DNA from: Caulobacter sp. Root1455
Lineage (GTDB): Bacteria; Pseudomonadota; Alphaproteobacteria; Caulobacterales; Caulobacteraceae
Assembly (NCBI RefSeq): GCF_001426905.1
Contig: NZ_LMFQ01000024.1
Span: 128,668-192,667, forward strand
Reading direction: 5' to 3'
Length of the DNA stretch: 64,000 nt
The translations under genes and the position numbers were made by a program. Within the stretch, counting starts at the first letter, position 1; every line of letters starts with the position of its first letter. This document shows, one piece after another, positions 59,925 to 64,000 of the stretch. The notes beneath the pieces are model-generated. The model was given only the letters and a program-made list of their open reading frames with translations, searched no databases and was not told the DNA's origin.

Positions 59925-60869
59925 ATGACCAGAGTGACCCCGTCCGAGATGGCCAAGCAGATCGGCGGAGGACTCCTGTCGTTCCCCGTCACCCATTTCG
60001 ACGCTCAGCACCAGTTCACCGAAGCCCCCTATCGCGAGCATTGCGCCTGGATGCTGCGGCACGAGCTGGCCGGCCTGTTCGCGGCGGGCGGCACCGGCGA
60101 GTTCTTCTCCCTGACGCCGCCCGAAGTGGCCAAGGTGGTCAAGGCCGCCGTCGAGGAGACGGCCGGCAAGATCCCCGTCGTGGCCGGCTGCGGCTATGGC
60201 ACCGCCATCGCGGTCGACCTGGCCAAGGCGGCCCATGACGCCGGCGCCGACGGCCTGCTGTTGCTTCCGCCCTACCTGATGAACTCCACCCAGGAAGGCC
60301 TGGCCGCCCACGTCGAGGCGGTGTGCAAGGCCACGCCGCTGGGCGTGATCGTCTATAACCGCGACAACGCCATCCTGACCGAGGACACCCTCGAGAAGCT
60401 CTGCGACCGCAACCCCAACCTCGTCGGCTTCAAGGACGGGGTCGGCGACATCGAGCTGATGATGCGGGTCTATGCCCGCATGGGCGATCGCCTGACCTAT
60501 ATCGGCGGCCTGCCGACGGCCGAGACCTTCGCCTTGCCCTATCTGCAGATGGGCGTGACCACCTATTCCTCGGCGATCTTCAACTTCATGCCGGAGTGGG
60601 CGCTGGACTTCTACAAGTCGGTCCGCGCCCAGGACCACGCCGCCGTCATGGCCGGCCTGAGCGACTTCGTCCTGCCCTATATCAACCTGCGCAACCGCGG
60701 ACGCGGCTATGCGGTGTCGATCGTCAAGGCCGGCATGAGCGTCATAGGCCGCGACGCCGGCCCAGTGCGCACGCCGTTGACCGACCTGACCGACGCCGAG
60801 CGCGCCGAACTGAAAGTCCTGATCGACCGCGCCCAAGGCGGCGTCCCGCGGCTCGCGGCGCGGGGCTAG
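59925..60869 (+). CDS. kdgD: 5-dehydro-4-deoxyglucarate dehydratase
   Basis: A 314-aa class I aldolase-fold enzyme that decarboxylates and dehydrates 5-keto-4-deoxyglucarate to 2,5-dioxopentanoate in glucarate/galacturonate breakdown. Motifs: [15 protein letters not shown] (53-67), the Schiff-base lysine in VGFKDGVGD (K170) and the tyrosine in VIVYNRDN (Y144). Length fits KdgD better than dihydrodipicolinate synthase. No other glucarate genes are in the window; a LysR gene follows downstream, which may be its regulator. Confidence 0.88.
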   Translation: MTRVTPSEMAKQIGGGLLSFPVTHFDAQHQFTEAPYREHCAWMLRHELAGLFAAGGTGEFFSLTPPEVAKVVKAAVEETAGKIPVVAGCGYGTAIAVDLAKAAHDAGADGLLLLPPYLMNSTQEGLAAHVEAVCKATPLGVIVYNRDNAILTEDTLEKLCDRNPNLVGFKDGVGDIELMMRVYARMGDRLTYIGGLPTAETFALPYLQMGVTTYSSAIFNFMPEWALDFYKSVRAQDHAAVMAGLSDFVLPYINLRNRGRGYAVSIVKAGMSVIGRDAGPVRTPLTDLTDAERAELKVLIDRAQGGVPRLAARG

Positions 60870-61002
60870 GCCCCCGGTCGGCGGTCGCGGTCCGATGAGC
60901 GATGCGGCGGTCAAGCGGGCCAAGCTCCTGGGAACGGCTACCGCCCCCGCCGGCGATCGCCTAGTTTCGCCGATCCATGGGATCACGAGCGGGCGGTTTC
61001 CG

Positions 61003-61911
61003 ATGTTCGAACTCAGTCAGCTGCGCTGCTTCGTGGCCACCGCCGAGGAGCTGCATTTCGGCCGCGCCGCCCAGCGGTTGAACATGACCCAGCCGCCGCT
61101 CAGCCGGCAGGTCCAGTTGCTGGAGCGGATCCTGGGCGTCACCCTGCTGGACCGCACCAGCCGCTCGGTGCGGCTGACGCCGGCGGGGCGCGCCTTTCTG
61201 CTGGAGGCTCGCCGCATCCTGCGGCTGGCCGAGAGCGCGGCCCTGGCCACGCGCCGCATCGCGGTGGGCGACGCCGGCGAGGTCGCCATCGGCTTCACCG
61301 CCGCCTCGGGCTACAACTTCTTGCCGCGCCTGGTGATCCTGTCCCGCGCCAGATTGCCCAACGCCGACCTGACCCTGCGCGAGATGGTCACCCGCGAACA
61401 GGTCGAGGCCCTGCTGACCGGCCGCATCGACGTCGGCCTGGTCCGCCCGCCGATGGAGCGCGCCGAGTTCGCCACGGCCCGGGTGCTGACCGAGCCCCTG
61501 GTCGCCGCCCTGCCCACCGGCGACGCCCGCCTGGCCAAGGCGTTCCTGACCCTGGCCGACTTCGACGACGCTCCGCTGATCATGTATTCGGCCGAGGGCG
61601 CGGGCTATTTCCACAACATGTTGACGACCCTGTTCGACGCCAACGGCGTGTCGCCCAACTACGTCCAGCACGTCACCCAGATCCATTCGATGCTGGCCCT
61701 CGTCCATGCCGGCCTCGGCGCGGCCCTGGTGCCCGAGGCGGCGATGAGCCTGCATTTCGACGACGTGCAGTTCCGGCCGGTCGCCACCACGCCCGACCGA
61801 CCGGTCGAGCTCTACATGGCTTGGCGCAAGGACAACGACAGCCCGATCCTGCAGTCGTTCATCGACCTGTGCATGGCCGAGGCCTCGCCGGCGGAGACCG
61901 TCGCCGACTAG
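61003..61911 (+). CDS. LysR-family regulator
   Basis: A 302-aa LysR protein with N-terminal HTH (LHFGRAAQRLNMTQPPLSRQ) and a C-terminal substrate-binding domain (GEVAIGFTAASGYNFLPRLV, DVGLVRPPMERAEF). ATG 61003 (MFELSQLRCF) gives the canonical start; the upstream frame to 60895 is not conserved. It resembles the CbnR/BenM branch, which often responds to muconate-like or sugar-acid ligands. Placed between kdgD and a carboxylesterase, all in the same direction. Confidence 0.9.
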   Translation: MFELSQLRCFVATAEELHFGRAAQRLNMTQPPLSRQVQLLERILGVTLLDRTSRSVRLTPAGRAFLLEARRILRLAESAALATRRIAVGDAGEVAIGFTAASGYNFLPRLVILSRARLPNADLTLREMVTREQVEALLTGRIDVGLVRPPMERAEFATARVLTEPLVAALPTGDARLAKAFLTLADFDDAPLIMYSAEGAGYFHNMLTTLFDANGVSPNYVQHVTQIHSMLALVHAGLGAALVPEAAMSLHFDDVQFRPVATTPDRPVELYMAWRKDNDSPILQSFIDLCMAEASPAETVAD

Positions 61912-61959
61912 CCGCCCTCTCCTCGGGAGCGGGCCAAGAAACTTGGGGAGAGACCGCTC

Positions 61960-63528
61960 ATGACCACTCATCGCCGCGCTGTCCTGGCCGGGGCCGCCGC
62001 GGCGAGCCTGGCCGGGCTCGCCTCCCCTGTCGGCGCGGCCACGGGCCCGATCGCCGCCACCCGCCACGGCAAGGTGCGCGGCGCGGAGGTCGAGGGCGTC
62101 AAGGTCTTCAAGGGCGTGCGCTACGGCGCCGACACCGCGCCGCGTCGCTTCATGCCCGCCCTGCCGCCCCGGCCCTGGAGCGGCGTCGCCGACGCCCTCG
62201 CCTACGGCCCGGCCTGTCCCCAGACCAAGATCCAGGAGGCCACCAGCGAGGACTGCCTGTTCCTCAACGTCTGGACCCCGGCGCTCGATGAAAGGAAGCG
62301 GCCGGTGATGGTCTATGTGCACGGCGGCGCCCACGCCAACGGCTCGGGCTCGGACCCGCTGTATGACGGCGTCAACCTGGCCCGGCGCGGCGACGTCGTG
62401 GTGGTCACCGTCAATCACCGGCTCAACGTGTTCGGCTACTGCTACCTGGCCGACCTTGGCGGGCCGGACCTGGCCGACAGCGGCAATGTCGGCAATATGG
62501 ACCTGGTCATGGCCCTGGCCTGGGTGCGCGACAACATCGCCGCGTTCGGCGGCGATCCGGCCAACATCACCGCGTTCGGCCAATCGGGCGGCGGCGGCAA
62601 GATCGTCACCCTGATGGCCATGCCCTCGGCGCGCGGCCTGATGCACAAGGTCGCCACCATGAGCGGCCAGCACGTCACCGCCATGGGCCCGATCCACGCG
62701 ACGATCCGCGCCAAGGCCTTCATGGAGAAGCTGGGCCTGCGCCCCGACCAGATCGACACGCTGCGCAAGCTGCCCGCCGAACAGCTGGTCGCCGCCCTGA
62801 AGATGCCCGACCCGCTGGAACGCAAGGGTTCGATCATCTTCTGGTCGGTGATGGACGGCGGCGTCCTGCCGCGCCATCCATTCTACCCCGACGCGCCCCG
62901 CGAGAACGCCCATATCCCGATGATCATCGGCAACACCCACGACGAGACCCGCGCCTTCCTCGGCGGCGATCCCCGCAACTTCTCGATCACCTGGGAGGAA
63001 CTGCCCGAACGCCTGGCGCCGGAGCTGGTGCTGGACGTCGAGCCGCGTCGCGTCATCGCCCGCTACCGCGAGCTCTATCCGAACTACACCCCGTCCGAGG
63101 TGTTCTTCGCCGCCACCACGGCCGGGCGCTCGTGGCCGGGCCATCTGATCCAGGCCGAGCAGCGGGCCAGGATCGGGGCGCCGGCCTGGATGTACCAGCT
63201 GGACTTCGGCTCGCCGATCGACGGCGGCAAGCTGCGGGCCTACCACAGCTTCGACATCGCCCTGGTGTTCGACAATCTGGGCGCGCCGGGCTCGAAGACC
63301 GGCACGGGCCCCGCCGCCCGCGAGGTGGCCAACCAGATGAGCGAGGCCTTCCTGGCCTTCGCCCGGACCGGCGATCCCAACTGCGCGGCGATCCCGGCCT
63401 GGGACAAGTACACCCTGCCCCGGCGTTCGACCCTGGTGATCAACGAGACCTCGGCGATGGTCGACGATCCGCGCAAGGAAGAGCGTGAGCTGTTCTCGGT
63501 GGCGCCGTTCCTGAAGGAAGGAACCTAG
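61960..63528 (+). CDS. exported type B carboxylesterase
   Basis: A 522-aa carboxylesterase of the cholinesterase-like family. The N-terminus ([17 protein letters not shown]) resembles a Tat signal with paired arginines. The nucleophile elbow is FGQSGGGG (S209), where most relatives have GESAGG-like loops; the glutamate lies in [11 protein letters not shown] and the histidine in [11 protein letters not shown]. It would cleave an ester in the periplasm. It follows LysR by 48 bp and may be its target, but substrate is unknown. Confidence 0.9.
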   Translation: MTTHRRAVLAGAAAASLAGLASPVGAATGPIAATRHGKVRGAEVEGVKVFKGVRYGADTAPRRFMPALPPRPWSGVADALAYGPACPQTKIQEATSEDCLFLNVWTPALDERKRPVMVYVHGGAHANGSGSDPLYDGVNLARRGDVVVVTVNHRLNVFGYCYLADLGGPDLADSGNVGNMDLVMALAWVRDNIAAFGGDPANITAFGQSGGGGKIVTLMAMPSARGLMHKVATMSGQHVTAMGPIHATIRAKAFMEKLGLRPDQIDTLRKLPAEQLVAALKMPDPLERKGSIIFWSVMDGGVLPRHPFYPDAPRENAHIPMIIGNTHDETRAFLGGDPRNFSITWEELPERLAPELVLDVEPRRVIARYRELYPNYTPSEVFFAATTAGRSWPGHLIQAEQRARIGAPAWMYQLDFGSPIDGGKLRAYHSFDIALVFDNLGAPGSKTGTGPAAREVANQMSEAFLAFARTGDPNCAAIPAWDKYTLPRRSTLVINETSAMVDDPRKEERELFSVAPFLKEGT

Positions 63529-63539
63529 GACGACGCCCG

Positions 63540-63654
63540 CCCCCCGGTGGGGGAGGCGATCGCGCGGCGATCGGTGGGGGGAGTTTTAGGATCGCCGATC
63601 CTGGATCCGCCATCGGCCGATCACTCCCCTCGCCGACACCTCCCCCACGGGGGG
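63540..63654. repeat. REP-like large inverted repeat
   Basis: An imperfect long inverted repeat: CCCCCCGGTGGGGGAGG (63540-63556) pairs with CCTCCCCCACGGGGGG (63639-63654) with a one-base indel, and inner segments also pair. It follows the esterase stop directly. It looks like the G-rich intergenic palindromes scattered in Caulobacter-type genomes and may also act as a terminator. Confidence 0.6.
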
Positions 63655-63825
63655 AGGACCTTGGAGGCACGGCTTCGCCGCCTCACGCGGATCACCGCTG
63701 AGCTGGTGGGAGGGTGCGAAGCGCCCGGGCCTCGCCCGGATGATTTGCAGTTTTGATTACCGTTTCGACGAAGTTCAGGCGCTTCACGTGGAACCGTTAT
63801 CCGGAAGCCTTCGGATCGCGGATTT
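63655..63825. other. gene-free stretch
   Basis: I see no supported gene, RNA or repeat in this stretch between the REP-like element and the possible truncated gene at the right edge. Confidence 0.5.
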
Positions 63826-64000
63826 TTAACCCGCTCCGATGGAGGCCCCCGACGGGCGGAGAGTTGGCGCTCTCCGGACCGCCTGGGCGATTTCAGCCCA
63901 GGCCTGCCGCGTCCGCCGATCCTTCGCCGCCCGGGCTTCGTCCTGTGTTGCAAGGAACCTGCCCAGGACCGTCGCGAAGGCGCCACTCAAGGCCACCGAC
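63826..64000 (-). CDS. possible C-terminal end of an unknown gene (5' part outside window)
   Basis: On the minus strand, a frame open from the window edge reads ALSGAFATVLGRFLATQDE and AWAEIAQAVRRAP, then ends at TAA 63828-63826. Its helical, non-arginine-rich composition looks more like protein than the competing frames. It cannot be assigned; only 58 codons are visible. Confidence 0.35.
   Translation of the reverse strand, partial: SVALSGAFATVLGRFLATQDEARAAKDRRTRQAWAEIAQAVRRAPTLRPSGASIGAG

Noticed and set aside
60961..63246. 761-codon minus-strand frame opposite LysR and carboxylesterase
   Set aside because: Antisense shadow spanning two clear genes; no recognizable domain.
63540..63654. 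CRISPR or attachment site at the G-rich repeat
   Set aside because: It is a single inverted repeat without spacers or an adjacent integrase, better explained as an intergenic palindromic element.
63621..63986. 121-codon minus-strand frame at the right edge
   Set aside because: Arginine-rich, spans the REP-like repeat; a different minus-strand frame from 63826 looks more like protein.

Overview
The window looks like a chromosomal segment of a high-GC aerobic alphaproteobacterium, most likely a member of the Caulobacteraceae (Caulobacter or Phenylobacterium). Reasons: dense GC-rich coding with frequent ATGA/GTGA/TAATG start-stop overlaps, four large TonB-dependent receptors, an ECF sigma/FecR/receptor set, and a catabolic style (hydroxycinnamate to protocatechuate to beta-ketoadipate) typical of plant-biomass degraders. 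This is an inference from gene content. No rRNA, tRNA, CRISPR, transposase or integrase was seen.

Layout. (1) 1-6917, + strand: a compact protocatechuate operon, pobA(partial)-pcaI-pcaJ-pcaF-pcaH-pcaG-pcaB-pcaDC. (2) 7025-12284, - strand: a two-gene cassette with no metabolic look, encoding a 588-aa protein resembling the TULIP/P47 group known from clostridial toxin loci and a 1153-aa propeller/Ig/helical protein. It lies between intact pcaDC and a frameshifted fragment of a second pcaC 3' end (12451-12593), which looks like an insertion scar. (3) 12619-20279, - strand: an operon reading receptor, tannase-family esterase, secreted alpha/beta hydrolase, P450, secreted hydrolase. (4) 20442-24652, - strand: CaiB-type CoA-transferase, a fused 2-hydroxyacyl-CoA-dehydratase-like protein lacking cluster cysteines, and a DUF3237 protein. 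(5) 25091-31323, + strand: receptor, CocE/S15 hydrolase, CapA-like protein, MarR. (6) 31320-33370, - strand: MFS and MarR. (7) 33531-38233, + strand: second CapA-like protein, DMT transporter, MmgE/PrpD, Rieske oxygenase. (8) 38230-42580, - strand: marR-vdh-ech-fcs, the ferulate/p-coumarate module. (9) 42787-47297: aromatic-acid MFS, a fourth MarR, and a third receptor. (10) 47557-51824, - strand: T_hemolysin-like protein, AMP ligase, heme-oxygenase-like diiron protein, SDR, TPR; this resembles a small-molecule biosynthetic operon. (11) 52002-56778, + strand: ECF sigma, FecR, STN-type receptor, VIT-type metal transporter. (12) 56632-59685, - strand: an acyl-carrier-like protein without the serine, and two polysaccharide-type transferases. 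(13) 59925-63528, + strand: kdgD, LysR, carboxylesterase, then a REP-like hairpin and a possible truncated gene at the edge.

How it fits together. Receptors and secreted esterases (regions 3 and 5) would import and open ester-linked plant phenolics. Fcs/Ech/Vdh shorten hydroxycinnamates to hydroxybenzoates. The Rieske enzyme could demethylate vanillate and PobA would hydroxylate 4-hydroxybenzoate. PcaHG, B, DC, IJ and F finish to succinyl-CoA and acetyl-CoA. Four MarR genes and a recurring AT-rich AGTATG element in the intergenic regions suggest shared control. Regions 4, 5 and 7 do not correspond to a pathway I can name and are the best candidates for an undescribed catabolic system; regions 2 and 10 are the best candidates for toxin-like and small-molecule systems.
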